Position numbers and translations under genes: made by a program. Positions 51,072-58,945 of a DNA stretch of 64,000 nucleotides are shown one piece after another; position 1 is the first letter of the stretch; each line of letters begins with the position of its first letter. Origin of the DNA: JALYYC01 sp039922495 (GTDB lineage: Bacteria; Chloroflexota; Dormibacteria; CF-121); NCBI GenBank assembly GCA_039922495.1, contig JBDTEO010000043.1:23340-87339 (forward strand), in the 5' to 3' direction. Below the pieces are notes generated by a model. It saw only the letters and a list, made by a program, of their open reading frames with translations. It had not been told where the DNA came from and did not search any database.

Positions 51072-53565
51072 GGAAGTCGCCTGTCTCGATCCATTTCTGG
51101 ATCACTGCGTCCATTACCCGGCTAGTCACCCGCTCGTCGCCGCGTTCGCGCGCGTTCCCCTCGATCGCTTCCATCACCTGCCCTTTGACAAACGGCGGCA
51201 TATTCGCCAGGCGGCCTTCAGCCTCCGGGTCCCAGGGCATCTGCGGGCCTTTCTGCTGGATCGCATCCGACACCTCGCCCCACATGTCGAACTTGACGTC
51301 CATGGCTTCCGGGGTGATGACCGGACCGAAGCCTTTCTTGGCCGCGGTCCATTCCACCCGCCAGCGGCTCAGCTCGCGGCAGTAGGAGGGAAGGTTCGCC
51401 AGCCGGGCTTCCGCCTCGGGCGACCAGGTGAATCGATGATCGAAGGTTTTTGGGCTGAGGGGATGGCCGTAGCCGATCTTGATTCCGAGCCGTTCGAGAA
51501 ACGCCGCGTTGATGGCTTCAGAGGTTCGTGCCGCCCTCGACTCCGCGGCATGCTCGGCCAGCTCGCGGGCGCGAGTCGGGTCGAACTTCTCCATCGCCCG
51601 CACCTCGACCTCGTTAAGCCGGCGGACACCATCTTCGGTCCAACCCGGCGCCGCTTCGACGGCCGGCTCCGCTGCCGGTGCGCCATGTCCGTGCGCCCGC
51701 ATCGCTGATTCGACGGCTTCAGGCGAGTGCGCCTTCAAGGCCTGGTCCATCATCATCCGCGCGTCCACCAGGCCACCTTCGGCCACATCGCCGGTGATGG
51801 TGTCGGCCTGGATCTTTTTCGCGAACTCCTCGACCTTGGTACGTGCCAGCATCCGCATGAAGCCGGCGGGCACGCGCTCCATCCGGGTGACGGCCTCGTC
51901 GGTCCAGATGAGCGGGGTCTCGGCCTCATTGACGGCGGCGCGGGATGGGACGCCATCCCCGACCACGTCCGCGACTGGCCCGTAGGCCTCATCCAGGTTG
52001 GCATCCGCGAAATCGCGGGTGATACTCGGCAGCTTCTGCACCCGCGCGATCTTCTCGATCCTGGCCTTGACCCGACGGCGCTCGTAGCCCTTCGGCACCC
52101 GGCTGAGAACCTCCTTGGCCTCTGCGGTCCACTTGACTTTGAAGCCGTCGAAGGCCTCCTCCTCTTCGATGCCACCTTCCGTCTTCGCCATGGCGGCAAT
52201 CGACGCCTTGTCGACCGCCTGGAAGCTCATCCCTTCACAGACGGGACACGTGTCCGGCCGCTGGCCCTGCGACGGCCGGCCGCATCGGCGGCAGATCCAG
52301 GTGTCGACCGCCTCCAGGCCGTCCATGCTGGTGCGGACGTTGGCGGGCTCGACGCCCATCGCCCGAGCGGCATGCTCGGGCATGACTTCGGACACGGCCT
52401 GGTCGATGATCGAGGAGCTGATGATCGAATGCCCCCGCTCCATCGCGTAGCGGCAAATGGCGGTCCGCGTGATGGCTCGGAAGGCGGCCGGCACTTTCTC
52501 CATCCGGACCTCGGCCTCCTCGGTCCAGGCCACGCTGGCCTCGGCCTGCACATCGATCGGCGGGACGAAGCTGCGGCTGGACAGCAGGATGCTCACCGGC
52601 GCGAGCCGAAGGAGGTTATCGGTATTGCTGCCGAGGTCCATCTGGGCAGCCGAGTGCACTCCGATCCGGCCGACGACCAGGAGCCACGGCGGATCCTGCC
52701 GCACATACTGCAGTACCTTCTTGAACGCCTTCCCGTCGAACAGGGTGGTCTTGATCTCGACCCCCTCATCCCTGGCGACCGATTGCGCGACGCGCAAATG
52801 GGATTCGTAGATCTTGGCCAGGCCGGTGTCGATGATTTCCTCGTGAAGTTGTTCCTGCTCTTTGAAGCGAAAGATCTTCGAGGCTTCCGCCGAGAGGACG
52901 TCCACGATGCCGTTGAACATCGCGTAGTGCAGGTAGGGGTCGTACACGGACACGGCCTCGACGCGCTTATCGAAAACCAGGGCGAGGTCGAGCGCCGTCC
53001 TCAGCCCGGCAAACGACTGCGGGCTGCCGTCGATGGCCACCACGATCCGATCGGACGCGTCGTCGCGAAACGGGTGTGGATCGCGGATGATGAGGGAGTC
53101 GACGCGGATCCGCCGAACGACGCGGTCGGTGACGCTGCCGATCATGCTGTCTTTGACCGCGCCCATCCCGAGGGCGCCCATGATGACCAGGTCGTAGTCG
53201 GAATCCGTAATGTCCTGGACAAGGCACTCCCAGTTCTTTCCGTCGAACGACTTGTATTCCATTGGGAGGCCCGCCGTGTCGCATGCGGCTTTCATGACGT
53301 CGAGGTACGAGTCCGAAATCAGCTGCAGTCCGCGCGTGATCAGGGAGTCATGGATTTTCCGCTGCCGCTCGAGTTCCTGCTCATGCTGGTACTCCTCGGG
53401 CAGCGTGTATTCCATCTGTTTGAATCGCACATCGTGCATGCGGGCGGCGTAGATGTGGCTCCCGACCAGTTTTGCCTGCGTTACGCCCGCCAGCTTCACC
53501 GCGACGGCGATCGCCGCATTCGAGTGGTCGGAGTTGTCGAGGGGGACGTAGATTTTCTCGTACAC
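51043..53565 (-). CDS. USP-USP-zinc ribbon-PCP_red repeat protein
   Basis: 840 residues from GTG 53565 (GGGAAGGAG 6 bp upstream). Two UspA domains at about 1-164 and 172-330, each with a G-x2-G-x9-G-S nucleotide motif (GALGMGAVKDSMIGS; GRIGVHSAAQMDLGS). A rubredoxin-like CxxC...CxxC ribbon is at 425-443. Six repeats resembling PCP_red, the small C-terminal domain of light-independent protochlorophyllide reductase subunit B, begin at Trp347, 479, 554, 642, 714 and 778 (pattern W-x-EA-x3-L-x3-P). No transmembrane segment. First gene of the respiratory operon. I know no characterised protein with this architecture; a stress-responsive assembly or redox-sensing role is a guess. Confidence 0.8.
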   Translation of the reverse strand: MYEKIYVPLDNSDHSNAAIAVAVKLAGVTQAKLVGSHIYAARMHDVRFKQMEYTLPEEYQHEQELERQRKIHDSLITRGLQLISDSYLDVMKAACDTAGLPMEYKSFDGKNWECLVQDITDSDYDLVIMGALGMGAVKDSMIGSVTDRVVRRIRVDSLIIRDPHPFRDDASDRIVVAIDGSPQSFAGLRTALDLALVFDKRVEAVSVYDPYLHYAMFNGIVDVLSAEASKIFRFKEQEQLHEEIIDTGLAKIYESHLRVAQSVARDEGVEIKTTLFDGKAFKKVLQYVRQDPPWLLVVGRIGVHSAAQMDLGSNTDNLLRLAPVSILLSSRSFVPPIDVQAEASVAWTEEAEVRMEKVPAAFRAITRTAICRYAMERGHSIISSSIIDQAVSEVMPEHAARAMGVEPANVRTSMDGLEAVDTWICRRCGRPSQGQRPDTCPVCEGMSFQAVDKASIAAMAKTEGGIEEEEAFDGFKVKWTAEAKEVLSRVPKGYERRRVKARIEKIARVQKLPSITRDFADANLDEAYGPVADVVGDGVPSRAAVNEAETPLIWTDEAVTRMERVPAGFMRMLARTKVEEFAKKIQADTITGDVAEGGLVDARMMMDQALKAHSPEAVESAMRAHGHGAPAAEPAVEAAPGWTEDGVRRLNEVEVRAMEKFDPTRARELAEHAAESRAARTSEAINAAFLERLGIKIGYGHPLSPKTFDHRFTWSPEAEARLANLPSYCRELSRWRVEWTAAKKGFGPVITPEAMDVKFDMWGEVSDAIQQKGPQMPWDPEAEGRLANMPPFVKGQVMEAIEGNARERGDERVTSRVMDAVIQKWIETGDFHEGRYGFNG

Positions 53566-53672
53566 GGACAGCTCCTTCCCTAAGCGGCGGCGGCCGCGAG
53601 CCGATTGCAACACGAGACGAAAGCCCTACCAGACCGGTGCCTCCTATGATATCCACCGGCAAGCGCGAAAAG

Positions 53673-54602
53673 CTAGAGTCCGGCCGGCGAAATCCCCCAG
53701 GTGGTGGTCAGCGTTTGGCCGGGTTCCAGGACGCGAAGACCGTCGCCGGACTGGAAGGCATTGGGGGCGCAGGTCATCGGTTCGATGGCGATGCTCCGCC
53801 GCCGGCGCTTCGCGTCCTCGAGCGCGTCGCCGGTAAACACCATCAGGTAGGCGTACGGCGGTTCCATCCACACGGTCACCTGGCGCCCGCCCTCCGGCGC
53901 CTGCAACACGGAGCGGATTCGACCATCGGCGTCCGGGACGACGCTGGCAAAGGCCGTGTCCAATTGCAGATCCCCAACCGGCCGGAGTTCGAGGAAGTCA
54001 TAGGCGGTCTGCTTGACCGGAATCAGGCGTCCCGTCGGGATCAGGCGGTGGTCCGCCTCGAGCCGCATCAGGGCGGGGACCCGGAGCCACGCCTCATCGA
54101 GGTGCGGGGTGCCAACCGTGAGATAGGGATGGTGCCCCGTCCCGTATGGCAGGCGCGTCGTCCCCACGTTCGTCCCGGTCGTTTCGATCGTCAGGCCCTC
54201 GGCATCGAGCCGGTACGCGACCTCGAGGGCCAGCGTAAACGGATACCCGTCCTGCGGATGCAGGAGCAGGCTCAGCCTCACCGAATCAGCACGCTGGTTG
54301 CGCACAGTCCAGGGACTCCACCGGGTCAGGCCGTGAATCGCATTCTGTCGCGAGGGTTCGGTGAGGGCAGTCTGGTGGCGCCGGCCGCCGAACTCGTAGA
54401 CCCCACCCGCGATCCGGTTGGGCCAGGGCAGAAGCAGGGCGCCGCGGCAGACATCGCACATTTCCTGCTCGCCGTAGCCGTCGATGACCTCCTGGCCGCC
54501 AACCGTAAAGGTGCGCAGCCCGGCGCCGACTTCGGTGACCGTTGCCTGCTGACGGCCCGACTCGAGCACGAACTGCCTGCCAGAGGGATTTACTGGGGCC
54601 AC
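53673..54602 (-). CDS. Aldose 1-epimerase family protein
   Basis: 309 residues, galactose-mutarotase-like beta-sandwich. Motifs: LLPWPNRIAGGVYEFGG, NAIHGLTRWSPW (conserved His), GTGHHPYLTVG (second His) and IAIEPMTCAPNAFQSGDGL with the catalytic Glu. Interconverts sugar anomers, substrate not determined. Start GTG 54602, divergent from the gene at 54624 with only 21 bp between. Confidence 0.9.
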   Translation of the reverse strand: MAPVNPSGRQFVLESGRQQATVTEVGAGLRTFTVGGQEVIDGYGEQEMCDVCRGALLLPWPNRIAGGVYEFGGRRHQTALTEPSRQNAIHGLTRWSPWTVRNQRADSVRLSLLLHPQDGYPFTLALEVAYRLDAEGLTIETTGTNVGTTRLPYGTGHHPYLTVGTPHLDEAWLRVPALMRLEADHRLIPTGRLIPVKQTAYDFLELRPVGDLQLDTAFASVVPDADGRIRSVLQAPEGGRQVTVWMEPPYAYLMVFTGDALEDAKRRRRSIAIEPMTCAPNAFQSGDGLRVLEPGQTLTTTWGISPAGL

Positions 54603-54617
54603 TCGCCTTTGGATAAT
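54589..54617 (+). promoter_or_regulatory. Promoter for the 54624 gene (TTTACT-17-GATAAT)
   Basis: TTTACT (54589-54594), 17-bp spacer, GATAAT (54612-54617), then 6 bp to ATG 54624: a well-spaced promoter inside the 5' end of the divergent epimerase gene, giving a leaderless mRNA. Confidence 0.6.
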
Positions 54618-54623
54618 AGGATG

Positions 54624-55007
54624 ATGGCGACCCTGACGCTCGCCTTGTTTGGCACTCCTCGCGACGAGCTCGCGGAGACCGTCGACGCCGACGTCCCTGA
54701 ATGGATCGAACGCCTCTATCAGAGTTATGGGACGACGGCCGAGTCCGCGCCCGCCAGCGCTTCCGTCCTGGCGCTCGGGGAATCGCTAGGCCATCGCCTC
54801 CGGAAGCTCTCTCTTTTGCTCAGCAAGATGGAGTCGCTCGGCTGGGTGATCTCGCCGCGGCACTGGACCCTGGTCGCGACCACGCCGCTGGACGAATTCG
54901 AGGCCGAGGCGCAGTTGGAGCGGGCCGGTGTCCGGGTGATCGTGCGCCAGCATGCGCCTCGCGACAAAGCCGGCAACGTCCGCTGGTCGCGGAGGCTCTT
55001 TCCATAG
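54624..55007 (+). CDS. Hypothetical protein, 127 aa
   Basis: ATG 54624 (ATG 54621 is the alternative) lies 6 bp after the -10 box. No signal peptide or membrane helix. The body contains a leucine-rich helix (HRLRKLSLLLSKMESLGW) and a C-terminal mixed region (FEAEAQLERAGVRVIVRQH) ending in basic WSRRLFP. Only 3-4 bp from, or overlapping, pdxH, so cotranscribed with it. No family recognised. Confidence 0.6.
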   Translation: MATLTLALFGTPRDELAETVDADVPEWIERLYQSYGTTAESAPASASVLALGESLGHRLRKLSLLLSKMESLGWVISPRHWTLVATTPLDEFEAEAQLERAGVRVIVRQHAPRDKAGNVRWSRRLFP

Positions 55008-55621
55008 CTCATCGCGCGGACATCCTGTCGGAGACGTCCATCGACCCTGATCCCGTCGCGCAATTCGGCCGATGGTTCGACGACGCCCGGGCGGCTGGAG
55101 AAACGCTTCCCGAGGCGATGACCCTGGCCACCGCCACAGCGCGGGGCGAGCCGTCGGCCCGGATGGTCTTGCTACGGGGCTTCGACGAACGCGGCTTCGG
55201 CTTTTTCACCAATTACGAAAGTCAAAAAGGGCGGGAGCTCACGGCGAACCCTGCCGCGGCGCTGGTCCTTTACTGGCCAAGCCTCGGGCGCCAGGTTCGA
55301 ATCACCGGCCCCGTCGTCAAGCAAACGAGGGAGGAATCGGTCGCCTATTTCCACGGCCGTCCACTCCCAAGCCAGCTCAGCGCATTGGCCTCCCGCCAGA
55401 GCGAAGTGGTCGCGAGTCGCGCGGTCCTGGAGGACGAGGTCGCGGCACTGGCGCAACGTTATGAAGGCCAGGAGGTGCCATTGCCGCCGAGCTGGGGTGG
55501 CTACCGCGTGATCCCCGACGTCATCGAATTTTGGCTTCATCGGGACAGCCGGCTTCATGACCGGATTCGCTACACGCGCCGGGATCAGCGAACCTGGGTC
55601 ATCGACCGACTGAGCCCCTAG
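55004..55621 (+). CDS. pdxH: Pyridoxamine/pyridoxine 5'-phosphate oxidase
   Basis: About 205 residues. Strong PdxH sequence: FGRWFDDARAAGETLPEAM, SARMVLLRGFDERGFGFFTN, YESQKGRELTANP, SLGRQVRITGPV, YFHGRPLPSQLSALASRQSE, WGGYRVIPDVIEFW and the terminal HDRIRYTRRDQRTWVIDRL. FMN enzyme making pyridoxal phosphate. No ATG, GTG or TTG exists at the expected start: the codon overlapping the upstream stop is ATA (55004), and CTG 55025 is the next near-cognate option. Coordinates use ATA 55004 and are uncertain by up to ~10 codons. Confidence 0.88.
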   Translation: MAHRADILSETSIDPDPVAQFGRWFDDARAAGETLPEAMTLATATARGEPSARMVLLRGFDERGFGFFTNYESQKGRELTANPAAALVLYWPSLGRQVRITGPVVKQTREESVAYFHGRPLPSQLSALASRQSEVVASRAVLEDEVAALAQRYEGQEVPLPPSWGGYRVIPDVIEFWLHRDSRLHDRIRYTRRDQRTWVIDRLSP

Positions 55622-55628
55622 CAACGGA

Positions 55629-55658
55629 CAGAGCCTCGGTTCTGAAACCGAGGCTCTG
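55629..55658. terminator. Bidirectional terminator-like hairpin after pdxH
   Basis: A perfect 13-bp inverted repeat, CAGAGCCTCGGTT (55629-55641) and its complement (55646-55658), with a 4-nt loop CTGA, fills the gap between convergent genes ending at 55621 and 55673. No clear T-tract, but length and position strongly suggest a transcription barrier for both sides. Confidence 0.8.
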
Positions 55659-55672
55659 CCATGAGCGATGTC

Positions 55673-56269
55673 TTACTTAGTGCGGTAGGTGACGACGGCG
55701 GCGTCGAAGTTGTGGCTGGCGTCGTAAGTACCGGCTGCCCCGAGCCGCATACCGGCGTGGATATCCTTCAGTGCGCCGGCCTGGCGCTGCTTCTTCCCGG
55801 TGACTTCGAAATACTTCGTGCCCGCATTGACGGTCAGCTTGACGTCCTCCCCGTCGCGCGTCCGGATGGTGATGCTATTGCCGCTCACGCTTTCAACCTT
55901 GCCGGCGAGGCGCGCCGGGCCGATGTGAACGAGCTTCGCGTACAGTTTGCCGTCACGGGTCTCGTAGCGGACGCGGACATGGCTGTTGATCTCGATCTCC
56001 GACCAGCTCGACTTGTCGTTGCGGCCCTTGACCACGATGGTGCTGTCGGTGCGAAGGAAGGTCTTGCTGCCCGCCTTCTGGTTCTTGATCGTCACCTGGG
56101 TCCCGCTGATGGCGGTCACGGTTCCAGTAAAGACGTCCTTTGGCGCCTGGCGAAGCTTGGCCGACGGGCTGGTGGATGGGGTCGCCGCCGGGGCAGCCAC
56201 CGCGCCGGTCGTCAAGACCGCCGCCAGCACCCCCGCCGCCGCGATTCCTGCGAACACTTTCCCGAACAT
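55673..56269 (-). CDS. Secreted OB/beta-rich protein (DUF5666-like)
   Basis: 198 residues from ATG 56269, with AGGAGGT 7 bp upstream. N-terminal signal peptide (KVFAGIAAAGVLAAVLTTGA then VAAPAAT cleavage region) followed by two similar beta-rich modules (FTGTVTAISGTQVTIKNQ; LAGKVESVSGNSITIRT). The paired GxVxxxxGxxxTI pattern resembles DUF5666-type repeats. Extracytoplasmic, function unknown. Confidence 0.8.
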   Translation of the reverse strand: MFGKVFAGIAAAGVLAAVLTTGAVAAPAATPSTSPSAKLRQAPKDVFTGTVTAISGTQVTIKNQKAGSKTFLRTDSTIVVKGRNDKSSWSEIEINSHVRVRYETRDGKLYAKLVHIGPARLAGKVESVSGNSITIRTRDGEDVKLTVNAGTKYFEVTGKKQRQAGALKDIHAGMRLGAAGTYDASHNFDAAVVTYRTK

Positions 56270-56524
56270 GGTTTTTACCTCCTGGTTTTTCGACGATCGC
56301 GCTGGCACTCAGTCTGGGGATGGTGGCTGAGACTGTCCGGTCGACAGCCTTAGAGGCGGTTGAGAACCGACCGCTCCCTGGGACGCTCGGTCTTTACGAG
56401 TCTTTCCCACTCCGAAGCGCCGTTTTCGCATCCGTTACCGTTGCCCACAACACTCCGGTTAAGCCGTGCGAAAGGGCTTACAGCGTTAGGCCCGCCGTAG
56501 CCTTCCAGCCGTATCGTCGCCTGC
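56270..56524. promoter_or_regulatory. 255-bp divergent intergenic region
   Basis: Separates the secreted-protein gene (minus) from the second CpaF gene (plus). TATCGT at 56512-56517 is 7 bp before GTG 56525, a candidate -10 for a leaderless CpaF message. The AGGAGGT ribosome binding site of the minus gene is at its left edge. I saw no convincing riboswitch or strong hairpin in the remainder. Confidence 0.45.
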
Positions 56525-57697
56525 GTGGCACCTATCGCGACCCTCCATTTGGCTGAGGCCGATCTTGCGGCCGAGCCGCACCGCCTGGACGGCCACCATT
56601 ACGGTCCCCTGACCGCCCTTCTGCATGACGACTCGATCGGCGAGGTCATGGTGAACGGCCCCGACCAGGTCTACATCGAACGCAACGGCCAGCTGTCGCT
56701 GTCCGATGTCACCTTCTCCAGCGAACAGGAATTGATCGATCTCATCCGCCAGATCGCCGCCTTTGTCGGCCGCCGGATCGACGACGACTCCCCGATGGTC
56801 GACTGCCGGCTGCCCGACGGCTCGCGCGTCAACGCCGTCATCCCGCCGCTGGCCCTGGACGGGTCCTCGCTGACCATCCGGAAATTCGCCAAGGACCCCT
56901 ACACCGTTCAGGATCTGATCGGGTTTGGCACGCTCAGCGCCGAGGCGGCCGCCTTTCTCGAGGCCTGCGTCAAGGCGCACTTCAACATCCTCGTCGCGGG
57001 CGGGACCGGGTCCGGCAAGACCACGACCCTGAATGTGCTGTCATCGTTCATCCCCGACACGGAGCGCGTGGTGACCATCGAGGACGCTGCCGAGCTCCAG
57101 CTTCGCCAGCCGCACAAGGTCCGGCTCGAGTCCAGGCCTGCCCGGATCGACGGAACCGGCCGCGTCAGCATCCGCGATCTCGTGGTCAACTCACTGCGCA
57201 TGCGGCCGGACCGGATCGTGATTGGAGAGTGCCGGAGCGGTGAGGCCCTGGACATGCTCCAGGCCATGAACACCGGCCACGACGGGTCGCTCACCACCAT
57301 CCACGCCAATACGCCCCGTGACACCCTTTCCCGGCTGGAAACGCTGGTATTGATGTCCGGGGTCGACCTGCCGCAGCGCGCGATTCGCGAACAGATCGCC
57401 TCGGCTATCCATCTGATCGTGCAGCAGTCCCGGCTTCGGGACGGCTCCAGGCGCATCACCAACATCACCGAGGTGCTCGGTCGCGAAGGTGACACGATCA
57501 CGCTCCAGGACGTCTTCCTCTTCGAGGAGACCGGCGTGGACGGCAATGGGAAGGTCCTGGGGAAACTGAATCCGACCGGCATCCGGCCGAACGCGATGGC
57601 CAAGATCTACTCGAGACGGGTGACCATTACGCCGGCACTGGCCGCCCTCTACCCGGATCGCAAAGCGCCTGATTTCACTGTGGGGGTACGCCGATGA
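56525..57697 (+). CDS. CpaF/TadA-type secretion ATPase (orphan, copy 2)
   Basis: 390 residues, the same ATPase core as the protein at 4021 but without the proline-rich tail. N-domain LHDDSIGEVMVNGPDQVYIE, Walker A GGTGSGKTTT near residue 158, TIEDAAELQLRQPHKVRLE, and GECRSGEALDMLQAMNTGHD with GSLTTIHANTPRD. No pilin, prepilin peptidase or TadB/C genes accompany it; instead it is coupled (ATGA overlap) to a small coiled-coil gene. GTG 56525 has no RBS. Could power a pilus or secretion system encoded elsewhere. Confidence 0.92.
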   Translation: MAPIATLHLAEADLAAEPHRLDGHHYGPLTALLHDDSIGEVMVNGPDQVYIERNGQLSLSDVTFSSEQELIDLIRQIAAFVGRRIDDDSPMVDCRLPDGSRVNAVIPPLALDGSSLTIRKFAKDPYTVQDLIGFGTLSAEAAAFLEACVKAHFNILVAGGTGSGKTTTLNVLSSFIPDTERVVTIEDAAELQLRQPHKVRLESRPARIDGTGRVSIRDLVVNSLRMRPDRIVIGECRSGEALDMLQAMNTGHDGSLTTIHANTPRDTLSRLETLVLMSGVDLPQRAIREQIASAIHLIVQQSRLRDGSRRITNITEVLGREGDTITLQDVFLFEETGVDGNGKVLGKLNPTGIRPNAMAKIYSRRVTITPALAALYPDRKAPDFTVGVRR

Positions 57698-57999
57698 ACA
57701 GCGATGAGATCGAGCGACTCGATGCCGAGATCCTCCTGGATGTGGCGGCGGACATGCGCGGAGAGCTGGACCGGGTCGAGGAGCAGATCGCTGAACTTAA
57801 CTGCCAGAATCAGCGAGCGCTGGTCTACAAGGCGATCTACCGGACCGACCCGCTCACGCGCGAACGGTTCAACCTCCTCCACGACCACGTGGACCAGTAC
57901 GCGGGCAAGATGGCCGAGCTCCGTGAGGAACAACGCCTGCTGACTCGCTGGCTTGACCGCTGCGGAGAGCTGCTCCGGACCACGCGCCGGGCCGCCTGA
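57694..57999 (+). CDS. Small coiled-coil protein coupled to CpaF, 101 aa
   Basis: Highly charged, mostly helical; heptad-like leucines in LDRVEEQIAELNCQNQRAL and YAGKMAELREEQRLLTRW. No signal peptide. ATG 57694 overlaps the CpaF stop by 4 bp, so it may regulate or bind the ATPase. Not recognised as a named family. Confidence 0.75.
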   Translation: MNSDEIERLDAEILLDVAADMRGELDRVEEQIAELNCQNQRALVYKAIYRTDPLTRERFNLLHDHVDQYAGKMAELREEQRLLTRWLDRCGELLRTTRRAA

Positions 58000-58012
58000 C
58001 CTCGCGTTTTCG

Positions 58013-58696
58013 TTAAATCTCGACGGCCCGAACGATGAAGTCGCGTGTGCCGTCCCAGGTCCAGCAGGTCTGCAGGGTCAGCGTGGCGCCCGACGTTGCC
58101 CCCAGTGGCCACATCTGCGTATTGCTGACGATGGTCGTCGAACTGACCCGGTAGGTGTGGAGGCGGCCGGAGGGGTCGCCATACTTGACGATATCGCCGG
58201 CATGCAGGCCCAGGATCGGGGTGAAGGTGCCGGGGTTGTGCGCCATGATGTAGGTGTTATTCGCGCCGGCGCAGCTCCAGCGCCAGGCGCCGTAGTGAGG
58301 GACGACGGCGCGACCGAGGCAGTCGCCATACCAGCCAACCGCCAGGTTGACGCCGAGGCGTGGGATCACGATGCGGTTGGCGCCGATCGCCACCGGCGCT
58401 GCCGGGCGAACCGGAGCTGCCGCACGGACCGGGGCGGTCGCGACCAGGGGTCGTGCGGTTGCGGCTGCGGCGGCAGCCACGGGGACCGCCTCGCTGGTCG
58501 GAATCGGCATCCGGGCGGCGCCGAGCTCGCGGAGCAGCTGAAGGTCGCCGACCTCCGTTTTGTCGGGAACGTGGGCGGCCGCTGCGACCGCTCGCGGGGT
58601 TATGGTCGGATGCGATGTCAGCAGCGGAAAGCTGAGAACCCAGATACCGACGCCGGTGAGGAGCGGTGTGCGCCACCGCCGAAGGAACTGTTTCAT
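58013..58696 (-). CDS. Sortase (class D/E-like)
   Basis: 227 residues: N-terminal membrane anchor (PLLTGVGIWVLSFPLL), a long Ala/Pro/Val-rich linker (~65-105), then the sortase barrel with catalytic His in YIMAHNPGTFTPI, Cys in LTLQTCWTWDGTRD and Arg in DFIVRAVE. Transpeptidase joining surface proteins to the cell wall or processing pilins. No LPxTG-type substrate was identified in this window. ATG 58696; convergent with the coiled-coil gene. Confidence 0.85.
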   Translation of the reverse strand: MKQFLRRWRTPLLTGVGIWVLSFPLLTSHPTITPRAVAAAAHVPDKTEVGDLQLLRELGAARMPIPTSEAVPVAAAAAATARPLVATAPVRAAAPVRPAAPVAIGANRIVIPRLGVNLAVGWYGDCLGRAVVPHYGAWRWSCAGANNTYIMAHNPGTFTPILGLHAGDIVKYGDPSGRLHTYRVSSTTIVSNTQMWPLGATSGATLTLQTCWTWDGTRDFIVRAVEI

Positions 58697-58945
58697 TGGT
58701 CGAGAAACGACCGGGCGGCGACAAGGTTTGCGCGATTTACGCCATCGTCACGCGATGTAACAGCTGCACCCAGCGCGGCCACGGAGCCGATGCAACAACC
58801 GCGCTTTACGGCTTCTTGACAGCGATCAACTCATTTGATTGCGGTTGTTGAACCGCAGTCCATCGGCGCTCAGTCCTGGGGAGGGAAGATGCTGAGAAGC
58901 CGGATGTGGGAAGCGGCCCGGTGAAAGCTCGGCCGATTTTCTTTT
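58697..58945. other. 249-bp intergenic region with a short hairpin
   Basis: Lies downstream of the response regulator and upstream of the sortase (both minus strand). Contains GCGGTT-GTTG-AACCGC (58841-58856), a perfect 6-bp hairpin that may end the kinase/regulator transcript although no U-tract follows. TTGACA occurs on the plus strand at 58816-58821 with no matching -10. AT content is somewhat higher than in flanking genes. Nothing else recognisable. Confidence 0.45.

Noticed and set aside
51727..53583. 618-codon open frame on the plus strand
   Set aside because: It lies entirely antisense to the USP/PCP_red gene, has Arg/Gly/His-rich composition and no motifs; high GC keeps opposite frames open.
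53472..54620. Long upstream extension of the frame that contains the gene at 54624
   Set aside because: The extension is antisense to the epimerase gene and lacks protein-like features; the promoter and ATG at 54621/54624 give a better start.
56270..56524. Possible c-di-GMP riboswitch before the CpaF gene
   Set aside because: Some short words such as GCGAAAGGGC resemble parts of known riboswitches, but the conserved core and paired stems could not be found.
58816..58821. TTGACA on the plus strand as a promoter for an unseen small RNA
   Set aside because: No -10 hexamer at suitable spacing and no terminator downstream before the antisense response regulator gene.
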